From positions 134,929 to 198,928 of the forward strand of contig CAVPPH010000009.1 of assembly GCA_963707275.1 (NCBI GenBank): a stretch of 64,000 nt of DNA, given 5' to 3'. The stretch's first letter is position 1, and each line of letters opens with the position of its first letter. A model generated the notes under the pieces. That model searched no databases. It saw only the letters and a program-made list of their open reading frames with translations, and was not told the DNA's origin. A program made the translations under genes and the position numbers. Origin of the DNA: JACKBK01 sp963707275 (lineage in GTDB: Bacteria > Chloroflexota > Anaerolineae > JAAEKA01). Below are positions 47,919-57,816 of the stretch, piece after piece.

Positions 47919-49240
47919 ATGAACGCTTTCTCCCTCCCCACCGACCGCTCGCTACAGATCTGCATGTTGAGCGTCCACACTTGCCCGCTGGCCACCTTGG
48001 GCGGCAAGGAAACGGGCGGCATGAACGTCTATGTGCGCGACCTGAGCCGGGAACTGGCGCGCCAGGGCCACCGGGTGGACATCTTCACGCGCTCGCAGGA
48101 CTCCTGCGTGCCGCGCGTCTGCCATGACCTGGGCGACGGCGCGCGCGTGATCCATATTCCTGCCGGCCCGGAGATCCCTGTCAGCAAAGAGACGATCTAC
48201 GACCACATGCCGGAGTTCGTCGCTGGTGTTCGCGAGTTCGCGCAGTCCAACCAGCGGCGCTACGACGTCATCCACAGCCACTACTGGCTGTCGGGCGTCG
48301 CGGCCGGGGAACTGAGCCAGAGCTGGGGCGGCATTCCCGTCGTCCAGATGTTCCACACCCTCGGTCACATGAAGAACCAGATCGCACAGGCGCCGCACGA
48401 GGTTGCCAGCCAGCAGCGCATCGATACGGAGCAGGCCATCATGACCTCGGCTGACAGAATCGTCGCCGGCAGCCCGCTGGACAAGGCACAGATGGTCTGG
48501 CTCTATGGGGCCGACACTCACAAGATCGACGTGATCCCGCCCGGCGTCGATCTGGCCCGCTTTCGCCCCATCGACCCGCTGGAGGCCAAGGCTGAGATCG
48601 GCGTGCCGGCTGAGAAACGCATGGTGCTCTTCGTTGGCCGCATCGAGCCGCTGAAAGGCATCGACACCCTCCTGCGCGCCATGAAACAGGTTGCTGCAGA
48701 CTGTGGCGGCTGCGAAGGACTGACCGTCGCCATCGTCGGCGGCGATCCGTCGGAGTCCGAAGAGCAGATGACCGCCGAAATGGCCCGGCTGCACCGCCTG
48801 CGCGCCGAGCTGGGCATCGAGGATCTGGTCACCTTCCTGGGCAAGCAGCGACCAGGATACCCTTCCCTTCTACTACTCAGCCGCCGAGGTCGTGGTCATG
48901 CCCAGCCACTACGAGAGCTTCGGCATGGTCGCGCTGGAGGCGATGGCCTGCGGCACGCCGGTCATCGCCAGCCGCGTCGGCGGACTGAAGTTCAGCGGTC
49001 GTCCACGGCTACACCGGCCTGCATGTGCCGGTCGCCAATCCCAACGCGCTGGCCGGCGCCATCACCCGCGTGTTGAAGAACGACGCCCTGCGCTGGGAGC
49101 TGGAACGCAATAGCCAGCGCATCGCCCAGAACTATAGCTGGCACAACATCTCGTGCCAGGTATTCGATCTCTACACAGCGGTCATCGCAGCCCGTGACGC
49201 GCGCCGGGAGGCGGTCGCTGAGCTTCTGCCAGCGCTGTGA
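47919..49240 (+). CDS. Glycosyltransferase family 4, MshA-like, two frameshifts
   Basis: LSVHTCPLATLGGKETGGMN and VYVRDLSRELARQGHRVDIF give the donor-lobe start typical of the MshA/sucrose-synthase-like GT4 branch; QMFHTLGHMKNQI follows. VIPPGVDLARFRPI and VLFVGRIEPLKGIDTLLRAM open the second lobe. MPSHYESFGMVALEAMACGT holds the E-x7-E nucleotide-sugar motif. Frame breaks lie near 48848 and 48990. The acceptor is unknown. Its stop overlaps the next gene's GTG start by four bases, so translation is coupled. Confidence 0.9.
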
Positions 49241-50379
49241 CCCGCTTTCTCTTCGTATCTCTTCCCCTCGCGGGGCACATCGACTGGGGCGGCATGTTGG
49301 CGACAGCCGGCGAGTTGGCCACGCGCCCAGGACACGCCGTTGCGTGGGCCAGCGGTCGTGCGGTCGCGCCGGCGATCGAGCGCTCCGGCGTCGAATTCCT
49401 CCAGTTACGGCACACCGGCTGGACCGATGCGGCGTCCGCGCCGGATGGTCTGACGGCGGAAGGGCGCCAGCAGCGCGCACTGGATGCCTGGCTGGCCAGC
49501 GAGCCGGTGCTGGCCGCGGCGCGCGATCTGAACGAGATCGCGGCCGGCTGGCAGCCTGACGTGATCATCACCGATCCGTACGCTGCTGCCGGGGCGTTGG
49601 TGGCCGAGAAACGCGGATTACCACTGGTCGTTTGTGGCCGGCCTGCGTTGGCGTCGCAAGCGCAGCCGAAACAGCCGGCCAGCCCGGCCGCAGCGCGGAT
49701 CGTCGCGCTGTGTCGCGGCTTCGGTGTCAGCGGCGACGCCTGGGATCTCGTCTCCGGACAGGTTCGCTCCTCTTCCCTGCATCTCGACTTCTTCGCTCCC
49801 CGGTGGTATGCCGACGTACCAACCCTTGGCCCGCAGACGCGCTTCTTCGGCAGCGGCTTGCCAGCCGGCCAGCCCGCCACAGCGCGCTCGAACACGATCC
49901 TCATTACTCTGGGAAGCTTGTTTACTGACGATCCGGCCTTCTTCCGCATCGCGGCCGCGGCGGTGCTGGCCGAAGGCGGCCGGCCGCTGGTGGTCACGGG
50001 GCGGCGCGGCGACGCGGCAACGTCCCTCGGCTTGCCGCCTGGCGTCGAGGTCACCGATTGGGTCGACTTCGACACAGTGTTGCCCGGCGTGGCCGGCGTC
50101 ATCCATCACGGCGGGGTAGGCACGACCCACGCGGCTTTGCGCCACGCGGCGCCGCAGGTGGCCGTGCCGCACGCCGGCGACCAGCTAGCGCAGGCCGGCC
50201 GCATCACCCTCGCCGGGGTTGGCTACGGCGTGCGCCCGGCCGATTTCACCTCCGCCAACGCGCGCTGGTTCGCCCGCCAGTTGCTCACCAGCGACCCCTT
50301 GCGCGCCGCCGCCCGCGCCTGGCAGACGGAACTGGCGTCGCTGGGCGGCCCCGCCGCCGCGGCTGACGCTCTGTCATAG
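49237..50379 (+). CDS. Glycosyltransferase, UGT/MGT-like (GT1 fold)
   Basis: Intact, 380 residues, GTG start overlapping the previous TGA. FLFVSLPLAGHIDWGGMLAT is the N-lobe opening; GHIN-type proteins have histidine here. The C-lobe has TILITLGSLFTDDPAFFRIA and DTVLPGVAGVIHHGGVGTTH, the nucleotide-binding signature H-H-G-G-x-G-T-T of the MGT/UGT and glycolipid group, then PQVAVPHAGDQLAQAGRI. It probably moves a sugar to a lipid or polyketide-like acceptor; substrate unknown. Member of the glycosyltransferase run. Confidence 0.85.
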   Translation: MTRFLFVSLPLAGHIDWGGMLATAGELATRPGHAVAWASGRAVAPAIERSGVEFLQLRHTGWTDAASAPDGLTAEGRQQRALDAWLASEPVLAAARDLNEIAAGWQPDVIITDPYAAAGALVAEKRGLPLVVCGRPALASQAQPKQPASPAAARIVALCRGFGVSGDAWDLVSGQVRSSSLHLDFFAPRWYADVPTLGPQTRFFGSGLPAGQPATARSNTILITLGSLFTDDPAFFRIAAAAVLAEGGRPLVVTGRRGDAATSLGLPPGVEVTDWVDFDTVLPGVAGVIHHGGVGTTHAALRHAAPQVAVPHAGDQLAQAGRITLAGVGYGVRPADFTSANARWFARQLLTSDPLRAAARAWQTELASLGGPAAAADALS

Positions 50380-50510
50380 GTCCGGTTATCGACCGGACGC
50401 TGCCGCCGCGGCACGCTCGTCATGCTGCTAGCGTGACCTACGACTGCGACTGCAACGGCGTTCCGGTCCGCGTGCTCCTCTCAACCGCGGTTCTCTCCCA
50501 GCCCGTACCA

Positions 50511-50519
50511 TGGTATAAT
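50511..50519 (+). promoter_or_regulatory. Extended -10 promoter giving a leaderless mRNA
   Basis: TGG-TATAAT (TATAAT at 50514-50519). The GTG at 50527 is seven bases beyond the box and ATG follows at 50533, so the transcript should start at or next to the start codon. The -35 region (TTCTCT at 50491) is weak. Confidence 0.6.
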
Positions 50520-50526
50520 CCCCGCT

Positions 50527-51687
50527 GTGACTATGCACGCCGCAGCCAATGTTGGTATCAACGCCCAGCTCCTGTCGGGCGCCAACACCTATCGCAGCGC
50601 AGGTGTCAGCGGCTACATCCGCCAGCTTCTGACGCACCTACCCGCGGCCGCGCCTGATCTGTGCCTGACTGCATTTCTGCCCGCGGGCAACCTCGTGCCG
50701 GTGGACGGTCTGGCGCAGGCTCACAGCCGCTTGCAAACCAGCAAGCCGATGCAGCGCATTCTATGGGAACAGACCGCACTGCCTGGCCTGGTTCGGCAAC
50801 GACGACTCGACTTGCTGCACGGCGCGGTCAACGTGACGCCGCTGCTCAGCCTTTGCCCGACGGTGGTGACTATCCACGACCTCAGCTTTATGCGCACTCC
50901 CCAGGCATTTCCTGCCACACAACGCCGCTACCTGCACGGCATGGTGCGTCGTTCGGCGCGCCACGCCCGCCAGGTGATTGCAGTCTCGCAAGCTACCAAG
51001 GATGATGTCGTTGCGTTGTTCGGCGTGCCGCCGCAGCGGATCACAGTCGTGTACAACGGCGTGGACGACGTGTTTGCGCCCGCGTCGCCTGAACAGGTCG
51101 AGGCGTTTCGGCGGGAAAGAGGATTGCCGGAGCGTTTTGTTTTGCATCTGGGGACGCTGGAGCCACGCAAGAACCTGGCGCGGCTGGTAGAGGCGTTCGC
51201 CCAGGCCGGCCAGCAACTTACTGACTGCGACGATCTGAAGCTGGTGCTGGCAGGCGGGAAGGGCTGGGACTACGACGACATCTTCGTGACGGTCGAGCGC
51301 CTGGGTTTGCAGGAACAGGTCCTCTTCCCCGGTTACGTGGCGGACGCTGATCTGCCCTGGTTCTACCGCGCCGCCACCGTTTTCGCCTATCCGTCGCTGC
51401 TGGAAGGCTTCGGTTTGCCGGTGCTGGAGGCCATGGCCTGCGGCACGCCGGTGATCACCTCGGCGGTGTCGTCGCTGCCGGAGGTAGCCGGCGACGCCGC
51501 GCTGCTGGTCGATCCGGCGTCGGTGGATGCGCTGACCGATGCGTTGGTGCAGATGCTGAGCGACGCGGCGCTGGCCGGTGAGATGCGCCGCCGTGGCCTG
51601 CTGCAAGCCGGCCGGTTTTCGTGGCAGCGCACCGCGGCCGAGACAGCGGCTGTCTACCGCGCCGTGCTGGTGGGAGGTCGAGCGTGA
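50527..51687 (+). CDS. Glycosyltransferase family 4 (mannosyltransferase-like)
   Basis: Intact, 386 residues. VGINAQLLSGANTYRSAGVS GY and VVTIHDLSFMRTPQAFPATQ open the fold; VIAVSQATKDDVVALFGVPP, FVLHLGTLEPRKNLARLVEA and YPSLLEGFGLPVLEAMACGT are the GT4 landmarks, the last with the E-x7-E pair. This branch often builds exopolysaccharide repeat units using GDP-mannose. The start is GTG 50527 or ATG 50533. The gene overlaps the sugar-transferase gene downstream by four bases. Confidence 0.9.
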   Translation: MTMHAAANVGINAQLLSGANTYRSAGVSGYIRQLLTHLPAAAPDLCLTAFLPAGNLVPVDGLAQAHSRLQTSKPMQRILWEQTALPGLVRQRRLDLLHGAVNVTPLLSLCPTVVTIHDLSFMRTPQAFPATQRRYLHGMVRRSARHARQVIAVSQATKDDVVALFGVPPQRITVVYNGVDDVFAPASPEQVEAFRRERGLPERFVLHLGTLEPRKNLARLVEAFAQAGQQLTDCDDLKLVLAGGKGWDYDDIFVTVERLGLQEQVLFPGYVADADLPWFYRAATVFAYPSLLEGFGLPVLEAMACGTPVITSAVSSLPEVAGDAALLVDPASVDALTDALVQMLSDAALAGEMRRRGLLQAGRFSWQRTAAETAAVYRAVLVGGRA

Positions 51688-52120
51688 GCAGCAGCCGGCT
51701 CTTGAAGATCGTCACGGTCGTCACGGTGCTGACAGATCTGGCGCTGATGTTCGCCGCGTTCGCTATCGCCTACGTGATTCGCTACCAGCTTCAGTGGTTC
51801 CGCGACGTCGATCCGGCCTACTTCACGACCTTCCTGCCCTACGTCCCCATGGCTGTTTTGCAGACGACGTTGACTCTGATCGCGTTCGCGCTGGAGGGGG
51901 TATTTCGTGTTCGACGAGGCGCGAGCCTGGCCGACGAAATCTACGGGGTGATCAACGGTGTCACCACCGGGTTCGTGATCGAGATCTTCATCCTCTTTTT
52001 CTGGCGGCCGCTGGTGTATTCGCGGCTGATCTTCGTCTACGCGACTGTGCTGATCATGGTGTTCATCATTCTGGCGCGGGTGGTGCGACGCAGCGTGTTG
52101 AGCTATCTGCGCAGCCGACG
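51684..52120 (+). pseudogene. N-terminal part of an exopolysaccharide polyprenyl sugar-phosphate transferase, cut at the join
   Basis: From GTG 51684 the first 145 residues hold membrane helices (VVTVLTDLALMFAAFAIAYV; MAVLQTTLTLIAFALEGVF; TTGFVIEIFILFFWRPLVYS; LIFVYATVLIMVFIILARVV) ending RRSVLSYLRSRR. This is the N-terminal half of the initiating enzyme for capsule or exopolysaccharide, in which a CoA-binding-like domain and the catalytic sugar transferase should follow. They are absent: from about 52120 the sequence becomes another gene on the other strand. It is the natural last step of the glycosyltransferase run. Confidence 0.8.
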
Positions 52121-52135
52121 GCACCACCGAGATCC
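52108..52135. other. Join between Chloroflexota-like and planctomycete-like sequence
   Basis: The plus-strand sugar-transferase homology stops at RSRR near 52120, and minus-strand NAD synthetase homology begins within the same 20 bases (SSSGGADLGGAV). Both genes are cut in their interior. No mobile element, repeat or target duplication is seen at the point. Confidence 0.75.
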
Positions 52136-53164
52136 GCACCGCCGCTCGACGACACCACCAGGCCGTGCGAACGACTCTTCGGCGGGTAATCGAACAGTCC
52201 AGCGCGACAGCACGGGCAAGTTCCTCCTCTTTCAGCTCTTCGCTCTTCTCCCACGGGCTTTGACAAGGTTCTCCTCCAAGGAAATGGCGGGGAAATCGAT
52301 AGTCCACCGGCACGCAACGCTCGGTCCGGTCCTTGACGTTCAGGTGAAAGGTACCCGCGGGCCGCTGCATTCGCGACTGGTCCACGTCGATGACGGCCGT
52401 CGTCAGGTGATGATCGGCGTAGGAGAAACGTGGCCCGGTGGCCAGCACTGGGCCACGACTGGCGATCATCGCGTCGCCGTCGTAGATCGCACGCCCCGCT
52501 TCGTTGCCCAGCAAGTCGATGATGTAACTGACGTGAAAGCCCGAGCCTTCCAGCACGAACCGTTGCCGGATCGCATGCTTTCCAAACGCAAAGTGGCTCG
52601 CGCTTGGATTCAGAATGAGATCCACGCCGCGCGTCGCCAGGTCCCTGGGCCGGTCCGCGACCCACGCGTCTTCGCAGATCTCGAAACCTATCCGCACGTC
52701 GCCACATTCGAAGATGATGTCGCCCAAGGGGTAACGTCCGCCGTCCAGGTCGAGCTGCACTTGAGTGTCCGCCGGCCAAGGTTTGAACCAGCGTGGCTCG
52801 TAGTGAATGCCCTCGCTCGGCAGATTCTGTTTGGCGACGAAACCTGCGATCCGCTGGTTCGCGACCAGGCAGGCCGTGTTAAAGAGGCCCCCACCATAGA
52901 GCGAGAGGCGGCCCAGTGACACGGTCCATCTGTTCCTCTGTGGCCGGGACGTCTCCTGTAACACTTCGCGGGCCGTCCGCTGGACGCCCGGAGCGTGAAA
53001 GGCGTCTTCGCAACCGTAACCGGTGATGCAGAGCTCAGGCAGGCAGAAAATGCTCACTCCGCGATGCCGTGCGGCCTGATGGCGGCCAGAATGTTGGCCT
53101 TGTTCGTCTGCCAGTCCAAAGGTGTCTGGTTCAGCACACCAGCCGCCACTTTGATCAACTTCAT
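52121..53164 (-). pseudogene. nadE: Glutamine-dependent NAD synthetase, N-terminal part only, frameshifted
   Basis: From ATG 53164 the protein reads MKLIKVAAGVLNQTPLDWQT, then (next frame, break near 53070) VSIFCLPELCITGYGCEDAF with the nitrilase-like Glu, and later DIIFECGDVRIGFEICEDAW with the catalytic Cys. After a break near 52190 the ATP-pyrophosphatase loop appears as VVSSSGGADLGG and then the gene stops at the join. It is therefore the glutaminase domain plus the first few residues of the synthetase. The start overlaps the pncB stop (ATGA). NadE makes NAD from the deamido form. Confidence 0.85.
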
Positions 53165-54622
53165 GGTCTGGCTGCTCCTGCCGCGGTGGCCATCCGCGAC
53201 TTCGTCTCATGCAAGGTGCCGGGTTCAAGTCCCACTCGGTACCGAGCATGACGTCGGTGGTCGTAAAGCTGTTCGCCGAAGTCCGCCAACTGGTGGAGGC
53301 ACCGCTCGCGTGGATCATTCAACGCTGGAAACTGGTATACCAGCTCCCCGCTGACAAAAATAGGGACCAGCAGATCCCTGGCGTGAGCACCCTCGGGTAT
53401 CTGGAACACGCAGGGCTGATCGTCGATCGTCACTGCGGTAGGTTCGGCGATTCCCGTCGAAGGTCATAGACGATGTCGCCCCGGTAATGGCCTTGATGTC
53501 GAAAACGTCGTGTCTGCAGAATGCCGGCGTGGAGACCTTGATGGGCTGCTCGGATAGTTTCAGTTTCGGCTGCCAGCGGCCTTCCTCGTCGCGGAAAGCC
53601 GACAGTTTGTAGACGCCTCCCAGCGCCGGTTGATCGTAAGCGGTCGCCAGTCGCGTACCGACGCCCCACACGTCGATCCGCACTCCGCGTGTTCGAGCAA
53701 CTCGATTTCGTTATCGTCCAAATCATTGCTGGCCACGATCAAGGCACCGCCAATTCCGCCTCGTCGAGCATTTGCCGGGCACGCTGGCTCAGCTCCGCCA
53801 GGTCTCCGAGTCGAGCCGTATACCAACGAGTCATGCCCCTGATCACCAGGTTGCATGCGCGGCTTCGATAGCGTGAAAACGCCCTGGATTGAGTCGAAGG
53901 TGTCAACCAGGAAGATGCAGTTGTTCGGCAACACCTCGGCATACTTCGCGAAGGACTCCAATTCGTTGGGAAAAGACATGACCCAGCTGTGTGCATGCGT
54001 CCCGCGCACCGGAATGCCGTAGCGTTTCCGGCCAGCACGTTCGAGGTTGCCGCACGCCGCCCACGTACGCCGCGCGGCTGGCCGGCGGCCATCGCTGCCG
54101 CTCTCCCCCTGAGCACGTCGCAGACCAAATTCGAGCACCGTGCCGGGTGCGGCCACGTGGCAGATCCGCGCGGCCTTCGTCGCCACCAGTGTCTGGAAAT
54201 TGATCACGTTTAACAAGAGCGACTCCAGAATCTGGGCCTGGAGCAACGGGCCGCGCACGCGTAGCAAAGGCTCGTGAGCGGAATGCGACCGTTCCCTCCG
54301 GAACCGCATCGATATCGCACGTGACCGCAGGTGGCGCAGGTCTTCCAGAAAGCCAGGGCGGAACAAGGGGCGCACGATCGGCCCCCTCCAAGGTGGCAAG
54401 GAAACCAAGATCCGACGGCCAGAACTGAAAATCGGCCAGCATGTCCAAGATGGGCCAGGCCACAGGCAATGGCGAACGTGCCTTCAAACGGGTTCTCGCG
54501 AAAGGTCAGGTGAAACACCGCCTCGCGTTCGGATAGCCCCTGCCTCCAATACCCGTAGGCCATCGTCAGCTCGTACAGATCAGTCAGCAACGCCCAGCCT
54601 TCGGATTCGGCTTTGCTTTCAT
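53161..54622 (-). CDS. pncB: Nicotinate phosphoribosyltransferase, many frameshifts
   Basis: The start at 54622 reads MKAKPNPKAG, then LLTDLYELTMAYGYWRQGLS and EAVFHLTFRENPFEGTFAIA, the conserved opening. LLNVINFQTLVATKAARICH, GTHAHSWVMSFPNELESFAK and FLVDTFDSIQGV are seen in order in other frames. ALIVASNDLDDNEIELLEHA and GVGTRLATAYDQPALGGVYK match the C-terminal half, and the end reads RVGLEPGTLHETKSRMATAA. It converts nicotinate to its mononucleotide, the first step of the salvage route that nadE completes. Frame breaks occur about every 150-250 bases. Confidence 0.9.
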
Positions 54623-54635
54623 CGCCCGGCTCCCT

Positions 54636-54660
54636 TCTTAGTGTAAATATAACACTAAGA
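54636..54660. promoter_or_regulatory. Palindromic operator candidate before pncB-nadE
   Basis: TCTTAGTGT (54636-54644) and ACACTAAGA (54652-54660) are perfect inverted arms with an A/T-rich centre (AAATATA), 14 bases upstream of the pncB start. Size and form suit a dimeric repressor of NAD salvage such as NrtR or NiaR. Confidence 0.6.
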
Positions 54661-54912
54661 GGCGACCTGTCAAGTCACGCGGATGTTTCGTAGCGGTGGG
54701 CCGTCGTAATCGTGAAAAATCGCGCAACACCCGAGCACCTGGCTGTCGGGCATCGCGCGATGCGGATTTCGAGTGGTGACCGGGATGATGCCGGGTGAAT
54801 CATCCTGGCTACGATGGCCGCGGTGGCGTTCATCGACGTTCAGCGTTGAACGCCAAAAATCAGTGTGGACGCCGAAAAGCCCACCTATCGCAACCGGCGC
54901 AGGCCAATTGAC
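54661..54912. other. Intergenic stretch
   Basis: Between pncB and the release-factor-like gene I find no coding signal, RNA gene or clear repeat. Short self-complementary bits such as GCGCGATGC are present. Confidence 0.35.
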
Positions 54913-55385
54913 TCACGCTGTCGGTTGATTTGGTCCATCACGCCAGGCTCCATTTTCAGGAACCGCACGAGCTGCGAGGTGGTGACGTGCAAACTGGCGG
55001 CGGCGGCCGGCAAATCGTATTGTTGCGATTCGATAACATCCAGGGCCTCGGCCAGCAGGAGTGCAAAAATCGTAGTAGTCAGTGACTCGAAACGAGCCGC
55101 TTTGGCAACGCAGTTTCCAGCGCGGCGAAGGGACGGTATTGGGCGGGCACGGATGACGAACCTCTAATGCCAGTTTGACCCGCAAACGCGTCGTTGCCAC
55201 ACGCCGGTTCTCGTGTTGGCTGACGACGTCGGATGCTTCCGCTTTCACACCGCTCGGTCGATGGAAGAGCACGACCGCCGTTTCCACCTTGTTTCGATGT
55301 TGGCCGCCCGGACCGGAGCGGCGCATCGCACCGCATATCGCAGTCCCTTGAGCAGATCGTCGGTGGTCAGTTCGCTGGGATGCAT
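54913..55385 (-). CDS. Release-factor-like GGQ-domain protein (ArfB/PrfH-type), two frameshifts
   Basis: From ATG 55385 the protein opens MHPSELTTDDLLKGLRYAVR. After a frame break it has RRSGPGGQHRNKVETAVVLF, the GGQ loop that triggers peptidyl-tRNA hydrolysis. VSQHENRRVATTRLRVKLAL follows, and after a second break a basic C-terminal part. At about 155 residues it lacks the codon-recognition domain of RF1/RF2, so it resembles stalled-ribosome rescue factors. It overlaps the SDR gene end and is on the same strand. Confidence 0.8.
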
Positions 55386-56113
55386 CGTCTGGAATTCTGA
55401 GAAGTAACGTTCCCGGTCAGGCCGGAGCCGGTGAAGCCCTGCTCGTGTGGCGTCTCGAGAGCTGCAGCAGGAACGGCACCGCACCACACCGCCCACGCGT
55501 CGGCCGAAGGAAATGCCAGACGCGCTATGGTCGAGCAGGTCTTCGGCGTCTTCGGTGTCGACGGTGGCCTGGATTGAGCGGGATGGCGGCCAGCCCCTGG
55601 CGACTCGTCCGCCGGAGCTTCTGGTCAGTCCTTCGATGGCCCATTTTAAGGCGAATGCGGCGAGTTCGGTGCCGTCGTACGGCCCCAACTGGAGGTGAAA
55701 TTGACCAGCACGCCGCTCCCCCGCCTGAATCATGGCCGGCAGGAAATGCCGCGCAACGTGGTAGACACCCCGGATGTTCACGTCGATCACTGAGAAAACA
55801 CATGAGACAGCGCCTATATCCCCACAGTGGAGCGGGCGGATTGATCAAGGCGGCATTGTTCAAGAGCAGATCTGGGGCGTGCGTCTGTGACAGCAATCGG
55901 TCGGCCCATTGCTGTACGTCACTCTCGATACTCACATATGCCACGCTGCAAAAAAAATGTGGCGGTCCGTACTGGTGACTCAACTGTAACTGGGTGCCGC
56001 AGGAACCTGACCGCCAAATATCACGATGTGTCCACGCTGAACAAACTGCTCACCATGGCCCGCCCCAGTCCGCGGCTGGCACCTGTCAAGGCAATCAAGC
56101 GCTGTTCATTCAT
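55367..56113 (-). CDS. SDR-family oxidoreductase, many frameshifts
   Basis: The start at 56113 gives MNEQRLIALTGASRGLGRAM, the T-G-x-x-x-G-x-G coenzyme loop. LLLNNAALINPPAPLWG follows with the N-N-A-A motif, then MIDVNIRGVYHVARHFLPAM and FALKWAIEGLTR with the end of the active-site helix region (a Tyr is not clear because of a frame break). Later parts include a proline-glycine motif of the coenzyme site. It reduces or oxidises an unknown carbonyl substrate with NAD(P)H. Its end overlaps the start of the release-factor-like gene by about 18 bases. Confidence 0.72.
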
Positions 56114-56262
56114 GGGTTGCGTTGCTCCTTTGCCGATGATCTATATGCGATCCGAGCTGCATGATATAATCCGCACTGGGGGGACGTCTTTCACGCGGCC
56201 AGGGGAAAACTGGGTATCGCACGTACGTTTCGGACTTGTCATAACGTGGGAAACTCAACAGC

Positions 56263-57314
56263 TTGATTTGCCACATCAGCTGGTTATCGGCGTGGTTGAT
56301 GAGCCTATGCATTCACCTGGTCGTGCTAATCCTCCTGACGCACTTCATTCGCTCGCCCCACGCCAAGGGTTTTCCGGAGCACGACCGGTCTGTGGGAGTG
56401 GCTGAGGAGAATTCTCTCAGGAGGCAGTCGAGTATTTGAATAGGGCGGATTCGGTTACTGGACCGTGATTGAGCCAGCCGCGAGTCGCTGCCGCTGCCCA
56501 GACGAACCCCACCTGGCCGAGTTGCCGTATCCCGACGTGGCGTTGCCGAGTCAGGAGCTGGGCGTTGTTTCTCCGGAATGGTTGATTCCTCAAGCAGACT
56601 ACGCGTCTGGCGGCCGAGCGAAACTGCCCACGGGAGTCGATCGCGGGAAGATCCTGGCCGAAGATGCGGCGATGCGACGTGCCTCCGGTCCTCAGGGGCC
56701 AGCCCCTCAGGTCTCCCTGTTTGGCAGCGGCATGGCGGAAGGACGATCGTTCATTTTCGTTGTCGATCGCTTCACGAAGACTTCGTGGGTCGCGGCGGCC
56801 TGGGGTGTGTCATGGCCAACCAGGAATTTCAACGGGCACTCTCCATGCTCGAGCCCGTGCATCAGTTTCAGATCCTGGCCTATAACCACGATGAGTTTTT
56901 TTTTGGCGATGACGACAAGCTGGTGCCGGCCACCGACCAGAACAAACAGCGGGTCGACGAGCTCCATGCGTGGCTTGGCCGCGTTGAGTGCGAAACCGCC
57001 ACTCCATGGCCATCATGTCGGCGGTGAATCGCTCGCCCGACGTCGTGTTCCTGCTGACCGACGGCGGCGATCCGCGCCTGAGCGACGCGGAATTCCTACG
57101 ATTCGCAAACGCACTCGGTGGGCACCCACATCCACTGTCTGCTCCGGTTTCTCCAACCGTGCCCTGGGACAGAGAGAAGACGTTCCTGCACCGCTCTCTC
57201 GCAGACGGCGGCAGCTATCGCTACATCGACGTATCGCGTTTGTGCCGGAGGCGGGTAGCTCGGGCCCTCTGCCGGCGCACGTTGGGGGCGGGGGAAGATC
57301 GGTGGGCACGTTAA
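56263..57314 (+). CDS. Von Willebrand factor A domain membrane protein, many frameshifts
   Basis: A frame from TTG 56263 (or ATG 56299) begins with a membrane helix (LCIHLVVLILLTHFIRSPHA). After breaks the VWA domain reads RSFIFVVDR (the metal-site D-x-S-x-S is damaged by an indel), FQRALSMLEPVHQFQILAYN and PDVVFLLTDGGDPRLSDAEF, with the T-D-G motif. The end is GGSYRYIDVSRL. Planctomycete genomes carry many such one-helix VWA proteins. No partner such as a MoxR ATPase is nearby. The start is uncertain. Confidence 0.68.
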
Positions 57315-57816
57315 GCGTGCGGGATATCGCCGGAAACGCGACACGCGTTCGCGGCACATCCTCGAGCAGGACAAGACCCCATTCGTTGTCGTGACCTTCC
57401 CGCAAGTGCTGTCGAAACAGCTTGCGGTCGCCGGGTTTGGCCGGCTGGATCAGGGGAGAAGCTGCGTACGGCTCCAAAAAAACCTCTCCCAGCCTGGCGG
57501 TGCCGTTTCGCGGCTGGGCTTTTACTGATGAGCGTCGCTTTGGTAGTCCATTGTCACATTCTCAACCGTGCCACGGCTCGATGATCGAGAACCGAAGATG
57601 AACGGGCGAGACCCCTACCCCCACAAACAGGCAGGCGCGCACGCCACTGGGCCATGTGGCGGGGGCAAAAGGTACGCTATTTGACGGAAATACGCTTAGC
57701 GGGCCATTGGCAAAGCTGCCATGGGACGTCATTGTTGGCTATCGCTGGTCGAGAGGACATCCCCGCTTGCGACACGCCCTGATCTGCTCCTACTGAAAGG
57801 TCCCAAGCGACATCAA
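57315..57816. other. Unassigned stretch with a two-way terminator
   Basis: No known gene is recognised. A frame on the plus strand (TPFVVVTFPQVLSKQLAVAG) and one on the minus strand (GHDNEWGLVLLEDVPRTRVA) both look protein-like, so one short gene with errors may lie here. CCCAGCC...GGCTGGG (about 57488-57520) has T-rich runs on both sides and could end transcription in either direction. Confidence 0.35.

Noticed and set aside
53180..53250. tRNA-like T arm (GGGTTCAAGTCCCAC) on the plus strand, resembling a tRNA-Leu end
   Set aside because: No cloverleaf forms upstream, and on the minus strand the same bases encode the end of pncB (RVGLEPGTLHET) in frame with its overlap to nadE.
56165..56170. 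TATAAT as the promoter of the VWA gene
   Set aside because: There is no -35 box or TG extension that fits, and the start of the gene is uncertain, so I did not annotate it.
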